A stretch of 64,000 nucleotides of DNA from Candidatus Lernaella stagnicola (GTDB lineage Bacteria; Lernaellota; Lernaellaia; Lernaellales; Lernaellaceae). Under the pieces are notes generated by a model. The model was not told where the DNA came from and made no database searches. It saw nothing but the letters and a program-made list of their open reading frames with translations. The stretch spans positions 113,286-177,285 of the forward strand of contig JAVCCK010000020.1 of NCBI GenBank assembly GCA_030765525.1. The letters are read 5' to 3'. A program made the position numbers and the translations under genes. Of this stretch, positions 1 to 8,905 are shown one piece after another; positions within the stretch are counted from its first letter, which is position 1; every line of letters begins with the position of its first letter.

Positions 1-1374
1 GTGCGGCGTGTTGAGCCCCATGATGTCGATCGTTTCGCGCTTGCTGAAGTAAGTGATAGCCCCCGCATCGTGAGTGCCGACCCGTGCGTCGGGGGCGGTG
101 TTGGCGTCGAGCCAGCGACCGATTTTCACCTGCATGTGCTCAATTTCGCGGCACGCCGACGCATATTCACGGCGCTGCTCGGCCAAGTGGCGCGGCACGA
201 CACGAGGGTCGCCCATGAGCAGCAGCAACGCCACCAGCGTGAGGAAGACCGGCAGGTGCCGCTTGCGATAGGTGCGGTGCAGCACGCGTTTTTCGATCAG
301 CAGGTCGGTGACAAAGGCGACACCGAGCAGTTGCACGTAGAGGAAAAACGGTAGCGCCGGGACGATGTAGCGGTGTCCCAAGAAACCGCCGCCGATGAAC
401 TGCACCGTCTGGCCCGCCATCAGCACGGCAAGCGCCCAGGGGAAAATCACGAGCACGCCGTAACGGATATCGCGGCGCCAGGCGATCCACAATAGGCCCA
501 GCACGTAGAGCATCCATTGCAGCGGATGGCCGATGAACGAACCGACCGCGGCCAGGGTGCGAAAGATTTCCCCCAGGGGCGGCACGTTCGTGAAGAGCGA
601 CCAGCCGCCGGCCCGCACGTAGAAACTGGCCGGCAGTAAACGCCCCGTCGCCCGCCAATTAAGGTAAGCCCACAGCAGCCAAGCCAAAAGCGAGGGCAGC
701 ACGAGCCAGAACGCCGTTTCACCCCAACGGGGCATGCCTTTTTCCCGTTTACGCGCCATGATCGCCAAGTGCAGGAAGCCGAACGTTATCACGCAAAGGG
801 CGGTCAGCACGCCGTCGGGACGCGCCGCGACCGTCAATGCGGCCAGCACGCCGGCGAGTCGATAGCGTCCTTCCAAGAGCGCCCACACGGCCCCGAACGC
901 GGTTAACGAATAGAGCATCACTTCCATGCCGGAAAGCGAAGCGAACACGCCCACGGGGTCGGCGCAGACGAGCACCGCGCCAAGTATCGCGAGCGGGCGG
1001 TAGGTGTGTTTACGCAGCCCGACCAACACCAACGCCGCGAGGCCCAGTTGCGCCAGCAGGGCCAGCAGCTTGGCCGCGACGGGCGGGTAGACTCCCAGGC
1101 GTTGGGGAAGGGATAGGAGAATCACCCACAGCAGGCTCGAGGTGCCCGCGGCGGGCTCACCGGGGTTGTAATGCAACAGGCCTGTGCGCAGGGCGTTCTC
1201 GGCGTAAACGAAATGGATCCAGGCGTCGTCCAGCGGCACGGCGCGGAATGCTGGCGAAACGCCGTCGATCGCGGTACATTCGAACACGATCGTCAAGCCG
1301 ATAAGCAGCAGGGCGCAGGGCAGCAGCCAGAGCAGGCTGCGGTCCGGGCGCTCAATGGACGGGTCAACGCGCAT
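1..1374 (-). CDS. Polytopic GT-C/PMT-like glycosyltransferase (3' end outside window)
   Basis: The minus-strand frame is open from ATG at 1374 to base 1, giving 458 codons without a stop, so the C-terminus is cut off by the window edge. Translation shows a first membrane segment at about residues 13-31, then PLDDAWIHFVYAENAL, a loop with the paired acidic residues typical of the first extracytoplasmic loop of PMT/ArnT-type GT-C enzymes. Many further hydrophobic helices follow. Near the window edge it reads GTHDAGAITYFS, resembling the soluble C-terminal part of these enzymes. Members transfer sugars from polyprenyl-phosphate donors at the outer face of the inner membrane. The substrate cannot be inferred. 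Its start codon overlaps that of the divergent gene at 1373 by two bases. Family assignment is good, exact activity unknown. Confidence 0.8.
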   Translation of the reverse strand, partial: MRVDPSIERPDRSLLWLLPCALLLIGLTIVFECTAIDGVSPAFRAVPLDDAWIHFVYAENALRTGLLHYNPGEPAAGTSSLLWVILLSLPQRLGVYPPVAAKLLALLAQLGLAALVLVGLRKHTYRPLAILGAVLVCADPVGVFASLSGMEVMLYSLTAFGAVWALLEGRYRLAGVLAALTVAARPDGVLTALCVITFGFLHLAIMARKREKGMPRWGETAFWLVLPSLLAWLLWAYLNWRATGRLLPASFYVRAGGWSLFTNVPPLGEIFRTLAAVGSFIGHPLQWMLYVLGLLWIAWRRDIRYGVLVIFPWALAVLMAGQTVQFIGGGFLGHRYIVPALPFFLYVQLLGVAFVTDLLIEKRVLHRTYRKRHLPVFLTLVALLLLMGDPRVVPRHLAEQRREYASACREIEHMQVKIGRWLDANTAPDARVGTHDAGAITYFSKRETIDIMGLNTPH

Positions 1375-2536
1375 GAAATCTCGTTTCAATGGTCTGATCT
1401 GGGCGATGTTGCTGGCCGCCGTTGCGCTTAATGTGTTTTACGGCTGGCAAGTCGTCAATGGCGGATCGCTTAAACAATTCTTCCACGACAGCGACGTCAA
1501 CGCAAAGACCGGCTGCGATTTCTATGGCTTATACAAGGCGGGGCACGCCCTGCGGCACGGAAAGGACATCTACGACGGCGATCCGCAACATAAGATAGTG
1601 CCCTGCTGTTACGCCTTTCGCTACCTACCGATCGGCGCGGCGGCCGCGTCACCGTTGACCTTCGCCAAGCCGCAGCAGGCATTCTGGTTCTGGCTGGCGT
1701 TGATCGAATTGGCGGCGCTGCTGGCGGCTTGGGCGACGTACCGTCACCTGCGCGGGACCGACGGCGCGGTGATGGCGGCGTTGTGGCTGGCGTCGTCGCC
1801 GGTCTACCTCGAACTGTACATGGGCCAGTTCAATATGCTGCAGGCTGCGTTTTTGCTCGGCGCGCTGCTTAGCCTTTCGGGCGGGAGTCGGCAGGCGGGC
1901 GAAGCCTGGCTCGGCGCGGGGATGTTGTGGAAACTCACCGCGTGGCTGGGCGCGCCGGTGCTGGCGGTCAAGCGGCGTTGGCGGACTTTGCTGCTCATCG
2001 CGGCGACGGCGGTGGGTACGACGCTGCTCTACATGCTGGCGACGGGGCAGAGCATCGACCCGTTTTGGGAGAACTTCCGCCCGGCGCGACCTGGGGGCGC
2101 CATCTACCGCGGCGACCTCGGCTTCATCATGCTGCTGCGGGTCGTGGTCGGAAAAAGCCTGCCTGCGTGGCTGTATTACGGTGTGCCTGTCATCGCACTC
2201 GGCGCGTGCCTGGCGCTGACGCTTCTGGCCCGGCGGGCGAAGGCGGCGAACCTCCTGGTACTGTGGTTCGCGGCGTACTTTTTCATCTACCCGACGATCT
2301 GGGAGCATCACTACCTGCTGCTGCTTCCGCCGCTGGTCTTTTTGTACGGGCAGGGGCGCTATCGAGTGTTGTGGCTCGCGGCGTTGTTGTTGGCGCTGCC
2401 GACGCCCTACCTCGTCGCCGGTCCGCAAGGCGCCAAGTGGGCCGGGATGTGGCCGGCACTTTATCACGCGGTGAAACCCGCCGCCGCGGCGATCGTCGTC
2501 GCCACCGCCGCCTGGCATTTGTGGAAGAAGAAGTAG
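1373..2536 (+). CDS. GT87-like (DUF2029) polytopic glycosyltransferase
   Basis: A 387-residue protein, mostly hydrophobic, with roughly ten membrane segments. The segment after the first helix contains GCDFYGLYKAGHALRHGKDI, followed by Asp and Tyr-rich loops and a YLELYMGQFN stretch. This pattern matches the GT87/DUF2029 family of polyprenyl-phosphate mannose-dependent mannosyltransferases. I chose ATG 1373 because the first membrane helix begins a few residues later; an ATG at 1355 would only add a short polar leader. The start overlaps that of the divergent GT-C gene on the other strand, so the two polytopic transferases probably form a divergent functional pair. The acceptor glycan is not known. 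Confidence 0.82.
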   Translation: MKSRFNGLIWAMLLAAVALNVFYGWQVVNGGSLKQFFHDSDVNAKTGCDFYGLYKAGHALRHGKDIYDGDPQHKIVPCCYAFRYLPIGAAAASPLTFAKPQQAFWFWLALIELAALLAAWATYRHLRGTDGAVMAALWLASSPVYLELYMGQFNMLQAAFLLGALLSLSGGSRQAGEAWLGAGMLWKLTAWLGAPVLAVKRRWRTLLLIAATAVGTTLLYMLATGQSIDPFWENFRPARPGGAIYRGDLGFIMLLRVVVGKSLPAWLYYGVPVIALGACLALTLLARRAKAANLLVLWFAAYFFIYPTIWEHHYLLLLPPLVFLYGQGRYRVLWLAALLLALPTPYLVAGPQGAKWAGMWPALYHAVKPAAAAIVVATAAWHLWKKK

Positions 2537-2640
2537 GCTCTCGCGGTCGCAAATACCGTTCGCTTTGGCGGATTGATGGTCTTCTGCTAATCTCATTCAT
2601 GATTGTTGATGAAGCTGTCATGTAGTTGCGAGGTTGCGGT

Positions 2641-2843
2641 GTGAGAAAGCCGTGGATCGCCGTATTCTTTGTTGTCGTGTTAATGCCGGGCGCGAGATCG
2701 CTCTGCCGACCTTCACGCGTGATACGGCGTTCAAGCTCAAGTGCTCGATTCCTGCCGGAGATGACGACGATGATGACGACAACAACGACACGGCCGCTCC
2801 CGCCGTCGCCGACGGTGATGACGAAGGCGGTTGTGGGTGTTAG
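2641..2843 (+). pseudogene. Frameshifted small secreted Asp-rich protein with GGCGC C-terminus
   Basis: Starting at GTG 2641, the frame encodes RKPWIAVFFVVVLMPGA, a plausible Sec signal peptide. The sequence one base back in frame then encodes an Asp-rich stretch (seven Asp, Asn-Asn-Asp) and ends DDEGGCGC followed by TAG at 2841-2843. Neither frame alone makes sense: the signal-peptide frame becomes Thr/Pro-rich, and the Asp frame has no export signal. The combined product has the same architecture as the intact gene at 55452-55733 (signal peptide, Asp-rich segment, GGCGC). The junction lies near the GC-rich run around 2688-2700. This may be a true disrupted gene, an assembly error or programmed frameshifting; an assembly or natural indel is most likely. 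Confidence 0.5.
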
Positions 2844-2855
2844 ACTAGGCGCACC

Positions 2856-3161
2856 ATGACGAAGCACGGACCAGAACTATCGCACTTCGACGCGCTGGGC
2901 ATCGGCGCGTTGGCGGTGTTGATTCGCATCAGCAACACGGTGCTGATTCTGCTGCTGCACCTGGCGGCGGTGGCGTTGGGTGTGCTGGTGATTCTCAACG
3001 CGGCGGCGATGCAGGTCATTCCGGCGATTCTGTATGCGATTACCGCGTGGGTGTTGTGGTGGACCGGCATGCGCATTCAAGCGGCCGTCGGCGAGCATCC
3101 CATCGACCTGGCGCGCAAACCGAAAGGCGTCCCCGAGCCGGACGCGCCGACCGAAACGTAA
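2856..3161 (+). CDS. Small two-helix membrane protein, function unknown
   Basis: A 101-residue protein starting with ATG 2856, 12 bases after the Asp-rich peptide. Two hydrophobic segments are visible, at roughly residues 28-50 and 53-72, with a short loop between them. The tail is charged and Pro-rich (KPKGVPEPDAPTET) and probably cytoplasmic. No catalytic motif is apparent and I do not recognise a family. The coding frame is supported by the strong hydrophobic periodicity and by the absence of a better frame in the region. It converges on the thioredoxin-fold gene at 3181. Confidence 0.6.
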   Translation: MTKHGPELSHFDALGIGALAVLIRISNTVLILLLHLAAVALGVLVILNAAAMQVIPAILYAITAWVLWWTGMRIQAAVGEHPIDLARKPKGVPEPDAPTET

Positions 3162-3180
3162 TTTCCCGCGAGCGAATGAG

Positions 3181-3828
3181 TTACTTGGCGCGGTAAGCGC
3201 GTAGACCGTCGAGCACTTCGTGCAGCTTGTCGGGCATTTCCGAACCGAGCACGTTGCAGATTCCCGGCGACATGTGCAGGGCGTCGTTGATCACCAACAG
3301 TGGCGTCTTGGGCGGGCCGCCCAATTTCTGATACGCGGCTTCCAGGTTTTTCATTTCGACGTCGACTTTCTTTTGCCACGAAGGATCGGCCCAGGCCTCG
3401 CCAAGACCGAGGCTGGCGGCGATCGCGCCGAGAATTTCCTCGTCTTCCACCGACACTTTTTGTTCGAAGGCGGCGTTGAAGAGCGTTTCGAGCATCTTTT
3501 TTTCCAGCTCGGGTTTCACCAGGCGGGTAAGCAACAACAGGCGCACCGGCGGTTTGCCTTTGTCGGGGTGGAAGACAAATTCGTACTTCACTTCGACGTC
3601 GTCGCCCAGCGGTTTATTTTTCAACTCGCGGTGGAACAGAAAGCATTGCGAGCAAATGGGCGTCACCCATTCGGTGAGCGTGATTTTGTCGCCGCCGCGG
3701 AGTTTGGCGAGTTCGCCTTTGATTTGGTAGCAGCCGGAGAAGGGGGGCTCGAGCGATTCGGCCCACAGTAGCGTCGCAAAGGCCAGTGACACGAATACAG
3801 CTAGAACGACGATGTACCGGGTTTTCAT
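3181..3828 (-). CDS. Periplasmic DsbA-like thioredoxin-fold protein (CSQC)
   Basis: A 215-residue protein. ATG 3828 is chosen because AGGAG lies just upstream and a Sec signal peptide (about residues 1-23) follows immediately; the longer frame back to 3885 has no such support. After the signal comes a beta strand and TPICSQCFLF, giving a CxxC at Cys59/Cys62, then a mostly helical insert, and near the C-terminus a proline-preceded strand (KTPLLVIND) matching the cis-Pro of the thioredoxin fold. It is therefore a DsbA/DsbG-like or thiol-reductase-like exported protein. It is divergent from the formate dehydrogenase operon, so a role in periplasmic thiol handling for that enzyme is possible but not shown. 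Confidence 0.7.
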   Translation of the reverse strand: MKTRYIVVLAVFVSLAFATLLWAESLEPPFSGCYQIKGELAKLRGGDKITLTEWVTPICSQCFLFHRELKNKPLGDDVEVKYEFVFHPDKGKPPVRLLLLTRLVKPELEKKMLETLFNAAFEQKVSVEDEEILGAIAASLGLGEAWADPSWQKKVDVEMKNLEAAYQKLGGPPKTPLLVINDALHMSPGICNVLGSEMPDKLHEVLDGLRAYRAK

Positions 3829-3936
3829 GACGGCTCCTCTGGGGGTTATTTCAAGAGAAATAAATAGTATCATAGGCCGGTTCAATGAGGCATGGGAAAA
3901 AGAAGAAAAGTGAGCTTTTATGTCGAAAATGACACG

Positions 3937-3966
3937 TTGACGTCCGTTGGTCGAATTCCCTAATCT
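3937..3966 (+). promoter_or_regulatory. Candidate sigma-70 promoter of the formate dehydrogenase operon
   Basis: TTGACG at 3937-3942 and TAATCT at 3961-3966 are separated by 18 bases, about 80 bases upstream of the fdhA start. A perfect 7-bp inverted repeat, CCTAATC (3959-3965) and GATTAGG (4007-4013), overlaps the -10 element and could be an operator or a 5' leader hairpin. The gene's ribosome-binding site AAGGAG lies at 4037-4042, six bases before the ATG. Confidence 0.4.
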
Positions 3967-4048
3967 CTTGTGGACTGTGTTGATGAGACTAGAGAAGACA
4001 TGAACCGATTAGGAACAATGTCCATTCAATAAGCGGAAGGAGTATTTC

Positions 4049-7000
4049 ATGAACCTGTCCAGACGCAGTTTCCTGAAGGTCGGCGGCGGTGCGACGCTGG
4101 CGATCGCTGTGGGACTGCCGGGGCTGGACCTCGAATCCGCGTATGCTTACAGCGCGAAAGCCGGCAAATTAGCGTCGACGACCGAGAAGTCGACGATTTG
4201 TCCGTATTGCGGTGTGGGTTGCGGGGCGATTATGTACAGCCGAAAAGTCGACGGCAAGTTACGAATCGTCAATCTCGAGGGCGACCCGGATCATCCCATC
4301 AACCAAGGTTCGTTATGCAGCAAGGGCAACGCGATTTACCAGATTCACGACGATCCGGGCGGCAAGCGCCTGCAGTACGTGGAATATCGCGCGCCGGGCT
4401 CGAGCAAGTGGGAAAAGAAATCGTGGGATTGGGCGATTCGCGAAATCGCCAAGCGCGTGTATGAAACGCGCGAAAAAACCTTCATGGCCACAAACGACAA
4501 AGGCCAGAAGGTTAATCGCACGTTGGGCATCGCCAGCCTCGGCGGCGCGTCGCTCGACAACGAAGAGTGCTATTTGCTTTCGAAGTGGATGCGCGCATTG
4601 GGCGTCGTGTACCTCGAACACCAGGCCCGAATATGACACAGCTCCACTGTCGCCAGTTTGGCGGCTTCATTTGGTCGGGGCGCGATGACCAACCACTGGA
4701 TCGATCTCCGCTACTCCGATGCGGTGATGATCATCGGTTCGAACGCGGCCGAGAACCATCCGATTTCTTTCAAGTGGATCACCGAAGCGATTGAGCAGAA
4801 CGGCGCGAAACTGATCAGCGTTGACCCGCGCTTCACGCGGACCAGCGCCCGGGCGCACATCTACGCTCCGATTCGGACCGGTACGGACATCGCCTTCATG
4901 GGCGGTTTGATCAAGTACATCATCGAAAACAACAAGCAGCACACGAAGTACCTGGCCAACTACACGAATGCGGCGTTCTTGATCGACCCGGGCTTCGCCT
5001 TCAACGACGGCATCTTCTCGGGGTACAACGAATCGAGTCGTTCCTACGACAAGGGCACGTGGAAGTATCATCTCGACGAAAACGGCGAGCCGAAGAAAGA
5101 CAAGACGCTGGAGGATCCGCATTGCGTGTTCCAGCTTCTTAAGACGCACTACACGCCCTACGATCTCGAAACGGTCAGCAGTATCACCGGGTGTCCGATC
5201 GATCGCTTGCTGGCAGTGTACGAAACCTACGCCGCCACCGGCCAGGACAACAAAGCCGGTACCATCATGTACGCGATGGGCACCACCCAACACACGTACG
5301 GCACGCAGAACATCCGGACCTACGTCATTACCCAGCTTCTGCTCGGTAACATCGGGCGCGCCGGCGGCGGCATCAACGCGCTGCGCGGCGAAAGCAACGT
5401 GCAGGGCAGCACTGACATGTGCTTGCTCTTCCACATTCTGCCCGGCTACCTCAAGAGCCCAACCGACGAGGATACCGACCTCGAAACGTATATGAAGCAT
5501 TACTACGAGGGGAAACGTCTCGGCAGCACCAGCCTGGCCTGGTGGGAAAACGCGCGTAAGTACATGGTCAGTATGCTCCGGGAATGGTGGGGCGACGAGG
5601 CGACGGCGGATAACGGTTTCTGTTATTCGTGGCTGCCGAAGCGAGCCGGCAACTACAGCCACATCTCGCTGTTCGAAGACATGAGCAAGGGTATTATCAA
5701 AGGCACTTTCCTGTTTGGGCAGAATCCTGCCGTTGGTGGCCCGAACACCCTGTTCGAGCGCGACGCCCTTTCCAAATTGGATTGGATGGTTGCAGTCGAC
5801 TTGTGGGAAACCGAGACCAGCGTTTTCTGGAAGCGCGACGGCGTCAACCCGGCCGACATCCAAACGGAAGTCTTCCGTCTACCGGCGCGCGCCAGCGTGG
5901 AGAAGGAAGGCTCGATCAGTAATTCCGGCCGTTGGGTGCAATGGCGTTATAAGGGCGGCGACGGCCCCGGTGAATCGATGGACGACCTGTGGATCATTCA
6001 CGCGCTGCAACGGGAAGTGCGCCGGCTCTACAAGAAGGCGGGCGGGCAGCATGCCGAAGCCCTCACGAAGCTTCACTGGGATTACGACGACGGCCACGGT
6101 CATCCCGACGTACACCTCGTGGCAAAAGCGATTAACGGTTACGCGTGGGGTAACCGCAACAAACAGGTGCTGAACTTCACGAAGTTGTCGGCGACCGGTG
6201 AAACGGCCTGCGGCAACTGGCTGTATTCCGGCGCGTACAATGAGAACGGCAACAACATGGCGCGCCGCGACAAGAAAGATACCCACATGGGTATGTTCCA
6301 CAATTGGTCGTGGTGTTGGCCGGTCAACCGGCGGATCATCTACAACCGCGCTTCGGTCAACACCGACGGTACGCCGTGGGATCCGACGAAGCCGGTTATC
6401 AGTTGGAACGGCGAAAAGTGGGTCGGCGACGTGCCCGACGGCGGTATGCCGCCCATGCACGAAGCTGAAGAGGCCGGCAAGTTCGCGCTGCCCTTCATCA
6501 TGAAAAATGAAGGCGTGGCCAACGTATTTGCCGCGGGCCTGGCCGATGGTCCTTTCCCGGTTCACTACGAGCCGATGGAAAGCCCGGTCGGCAACCTGCT
6601 GCATCCGAAGCAGCCCACCAACCCCGCCGCGTACATTTATCCGGGCGCCTCCGGCGAGTTCGGCACCGCTGCCGAGTTCCCGATCGTTTGCTCGACCTAT
6701 CGAGTCAGCGAACACTGGCAAGCCGGCGCGATGACCCGCAGCCTGCCCTGGCTCAACGAGTTGTTCCCCGAATTGTTCGTGGAATTGTCCGAAGAGCTGG
6801 CCGCGGATAAGGGCATCAAAAACGGCGACCTGGTCAAAATTTGGAACAAGCGCGGTACCGTCGTGGCCAAAGCCTGCGTTACCAAGCGTTTCAAACCGCT
6901 GAAGGTGAACGGGAAAATCGTTCATCAAGTCGGTCTGCCGTGGCATTGGGGCTACTGCGGATTGTGCAGCGGCGACTCGGCCAATATTCTCACGCCGCAC

Positions 7001-7066
7001 GTGGGCGATGCGAACACCCGCATTCCGGAGTTCAAATCGTTCCTCGTCGACGTGGCGAAGGCTTAA
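4049..7066 (+). CDS. fdhA: Formate dehydrogenase alpha subunit, selenocysteine-containing, Tat-exported
   Basis: One 1005-residue selenoprotein interrupted by an in-frame TGA at 4634-4636 (residue 196). Reading through gives HQARI-Sec-HSSTVASLA, followed by SFGRGAMTNHW, the canonical active-site context of molybdenum/tungsten formate dehydrogenases. The N-terminus has a Tat signal (SRRSFLKVGGG), then a 4Fe-4S site (CPYCGVGC at about residues 51-58 plus GSLCSKG near 90), the bis-MGD binding body and a C-terminal MopB-type domain (about 870-1005). It oxidises formate to CO2, or reduces CO2, and is exported folded with its beta subunit. Length and lack of a membrane gamma subunit nearby match soluble periplasmic FdhAB enzymes such as those of Desulfovibrio. 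Automatic callers would split it into 4049-4636 and 4658-7066. A late CGLC pair is unusual. Confidence 0.95.
4649..4665 (+). promoter_or_regulatory. Bacterial SECIS-like hairpin in fdhA mRNA
   Basis: Twelve bases after the UGA codon the sequence forms GTCGCC-AGTTT-GGCGGC, a perfect six-pair stem (one G-U) with a five-base loop containing GU. Position, size and loop resemble the SelB-binding apical hairpin of E. coli fdhF/fdnG. It supports selenocysteine insertion at 4634-4636 rather than termination. Confidence 0.75.
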
Positions 7067-7078
7067 GGAGGTGCGGTC

Positions 7079-7741
7079 ATGGCTAAGATGATGATGCTTG
7101 TCGATCCAAGCCGCTGCACCGGTTGCCGCGGCTGCCAAGTAGCCTGCAAGCAGTGGAACGAAAACCCGGCGGTGGCGACGACTTTCGTCGGCTCCTACCA
7201 GAACCCGCCCGCCCTGGACGGTGATACTTACACCATCGTGCGTTTCGAAGAGCACGAGCTCAATGAATTCGACGTGTACTGGCTGATGACCAGCGACCGT
7301 TGCCGTCATTGCGCCGAACCCACGTGCATCGAGGCGTTGCCGAAAGGCTCGTACGAGATCACCGAACAGGGTGCCGTGGTGTTCAACGAAAAGGCACTGG
7401 GTAATCTGCAGGACGTCGTGGACTCCTGTCCCTTTGCGATTCCGACCAAAAATAAAAAGACCGGTCGGATCGTCAAATGCACGCTGTGTGCCGATCGTAT
7501 CGCCGACGACATGGAACCGGCTTGCGCCAAAGCCTGTCCGACCGATGCGATCATGTGGGGCGGTTACGACGAAATGCTCGATTACGCCAAGAAGCGGATT
7601 GCCTGGCTGAAGAGCCCGGTCAACAAACACCGCTTCAAGGCTGACAAAGTGAAGTTGTATCCCGGCGAAGACTTCCCCAGCCACGTCAAGTGGATCCTGA
7701 TCGACGATCTGGAAAAACACGGACTCGAAGGCGAAGTCTGA
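7079..7741 (+). CDS. fdhB: Formate dehydrogenase beta subunit, 4x[4Fe-4S] ferredoxin-type
   Basis: A 220-residue iron-sulfur protein starting 12 bases after fdhA, with a strong AAGGAGG site overlapping the fdhA stop. Cysteine groups are visible in order: CTGCRGCQVAC (residues 13-23), CRHCAEPTC, CTLCADR and CAKACPTDA, plus the single Cys of DSCPF, enough for four [4Fe-4S] clusters. It passes electrons from the alpha subunit to an acceptor. Unlike FdnH/FdoH it has no C-terminal transmembrane helix, which fits a soluble periplasmic FdhAB dimer that uses a c-type cytochrome or similar carrier. It has no signal of its own and would be co-exported with the Tat-bearing alpha subunit. No acceptor protein gene is present nearby. 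Confidence 0.93.
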   Translation: MAKMMMLVDPSRCTGCRGCQVACKQWNENPAVATTFVGSYQNPPALDGDTYTIVRFEEHELNEFDVYWLMTSDRCRHCAEPTCIEALPKGSYEITEQGAVVFNEKALGNLQDVVDSCPFAIPTKNKKTGRIVKCTLCADRIADDMEPACAKACPTDAIMWGGYDEMLDYAKKRIAWLKSPVNKHRFKADKVKLYPGEDFPSHVKWILIDDLEKHGLEGEV

Positions 7742-7763
7742 GCCACGTAGCTGATACGCGAGA

Positions 7764-7794
7764 AGCCCCGCCGGTAACGGCGGGGCTCCTTTCT
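7764..7794 (+). terminator. Rho-independent terminator after fdhB
   Basis: AGCCCCGCCG (7764-7773) pairs perfectly with CGGCGGGGCT (7778-7787) around a GTAA loop and is followed by CCTTTCT. The 10-bp GC-rich stem 22 bases after the fdhB stop would end or attenuate transcription before fdhE. Confidence 0.75.
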
Positions 7795-7867
7795 ACCGCC
7801 CATTGGCAATCGCCGGTGATTCGGCTTAGGCTGCCGTTATTGCCCGATGTTAAAAAAGGAGATGGCC

Positions 7868-8803
7868 GTGAAAATACGTGGACCGCTGCCCGAACCCAAA
7901 CCGACGCCCCATCACCCGGATGAAATCAAGCCGGGGCCGTTGGTGCTCCCGCACGAGCGTGTCGATGCAGCGCTCGCCACCAGCCTCACCCGCGAATACG
8001 TTGCACCGGAACTGGTGCGCCTGACGAGTCAAACTCTGGCGCTGACCCGCCGTTTTGCCTCCGAGACCAAAGCATGGGCCGCCGCCTACGAGATCGACGC
8101 CGAGGCCGCTCCGGGGAAGATCGACCGCGGCGAATTTTTACTCGAAATGGAAAAACTCGCGCCGGATCCCGAGGTGCTGGGCCGACTGGTCGATGCCGCC
8201 ATCGAGTTGGCGTCGTTTACCGAAGAAGCCGTGCAGCAGGCCATGAAACAGTGGGCGGCGAAAGTCAAAAATGACGACCAGACGCTGATCCGCCTCGTGA
8301 CCCTCAATGTGCAGCGCACGGTGGAAGCTGTTGCCGAGGTGGCGGAAGCCACCGGGCTCACACCGGAAGCGTTTTACTTCATCTTGCAGCAGGTCGGCAC
8401 CGCGGTTCTGCCCGCGTTTGCCGTCCAACTTGCGCCGCTGGTCGACGACGAAAAATGGCAGCACGGCACGTGCCCCATTTGCGGCAACGGACCGGTAGCG
8501 GCGGGGCTGGTCGGCGACGGCGGCCGACGGCATTTGGTCTGCGACACCTGCAACTTCGTGTGGACCTTCCGGCGCGTCATGTGCCCCTACTGCGGCAACG
8601 AAGATTCCGATCAACTCAAGGTCTTGGCCGTGGATGAGGATGGCCCGCACCGCCTGGATGCCTGCGACGTCTGCAAGCGTTACGTCAAAACGATCGATTT
8701 CCGCAAAGCCGACGTCAAACAAGCGGTGATTGTGCCCATCGAAGACGCCGCGACGGTGTTTCTGGACATCATGGCCGGCAACGAAGGATACACCCGGGAT
8801 TAG
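7868..8803 (+). CDS. fdhE: Formate dehydrogenase accessory protein FdhE
   Basis: A 311-residue protein with a helical N-terminal half and four CxxC groups in the C-terminal half: CPICGN (about 201), CDTC (about 225), CPYCGN (about 239) and CDVC (about 265), followed by KTIDFRKADVK. This is the rubredoxin-like metal-binding arrangement of FdhE, a cytoplasmic chaperone needed for formation of active Tat-exported formate dehydrogenase. I chose GTG 7868 because AGGAG (7857-7861) is six bases upstream; ATG 7862 is too close to that site and ATG 7847 lies before it. Position directly after fdhAB supports the assignment. The terminator between fdhB and fdhE suggests lower or separate expression. Confidence 0.9.
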   Translation: MKIRGPLPEPKPTPHHPDEIKPGPLVLPHERVDAALATSLTREYVAPELVRLTSQTLALTRRFASETKAWAAAYEIDAEAAPGKIDRGEFLLEMEKLAPDPEVLGRLVDAAIELASFTEEAVQQAMKQWAAKVKNDDQTLIRLVTLNVQRTVEAVAEVAEATGLTPEAFYFILQQVGTAVLPAFAVQLAPLVDDEKWQHGTCPICGNGPVAAGLVGDGGRRHLVCDTCNFVWTFRRVMCPYCGNEDSDQLKVLAVDEDGPHRLDACDVCKRYVKTIDFRKADVKQAVIVPIEDAATVFLDIMAGNEGYTRD

Positions 8804-8905
8804 CGCCGCCCGTAATTCGTGCAACATTGACCCTTTATTGGTACTCCGTTAAAAAGGATGTTCAGCATCCGGCGGCGAGCGTGCCGCACGGTAAAGGAGT
8901 CTCGA

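Noticed and set aside
4049..4636. fdhA as a truncated pseudogene or two separate genes
   Set aside because: The TGA is at the invariant Sec position, both sides are in the same frame with no gap, and a SECIS-like hairpin follows.
5879..7720. 613-residue minus-strand frame
   Set aside because: Antisense to fdhA/fdhB, which have clear cofactor motifs; no ribosome-binding site or domain.
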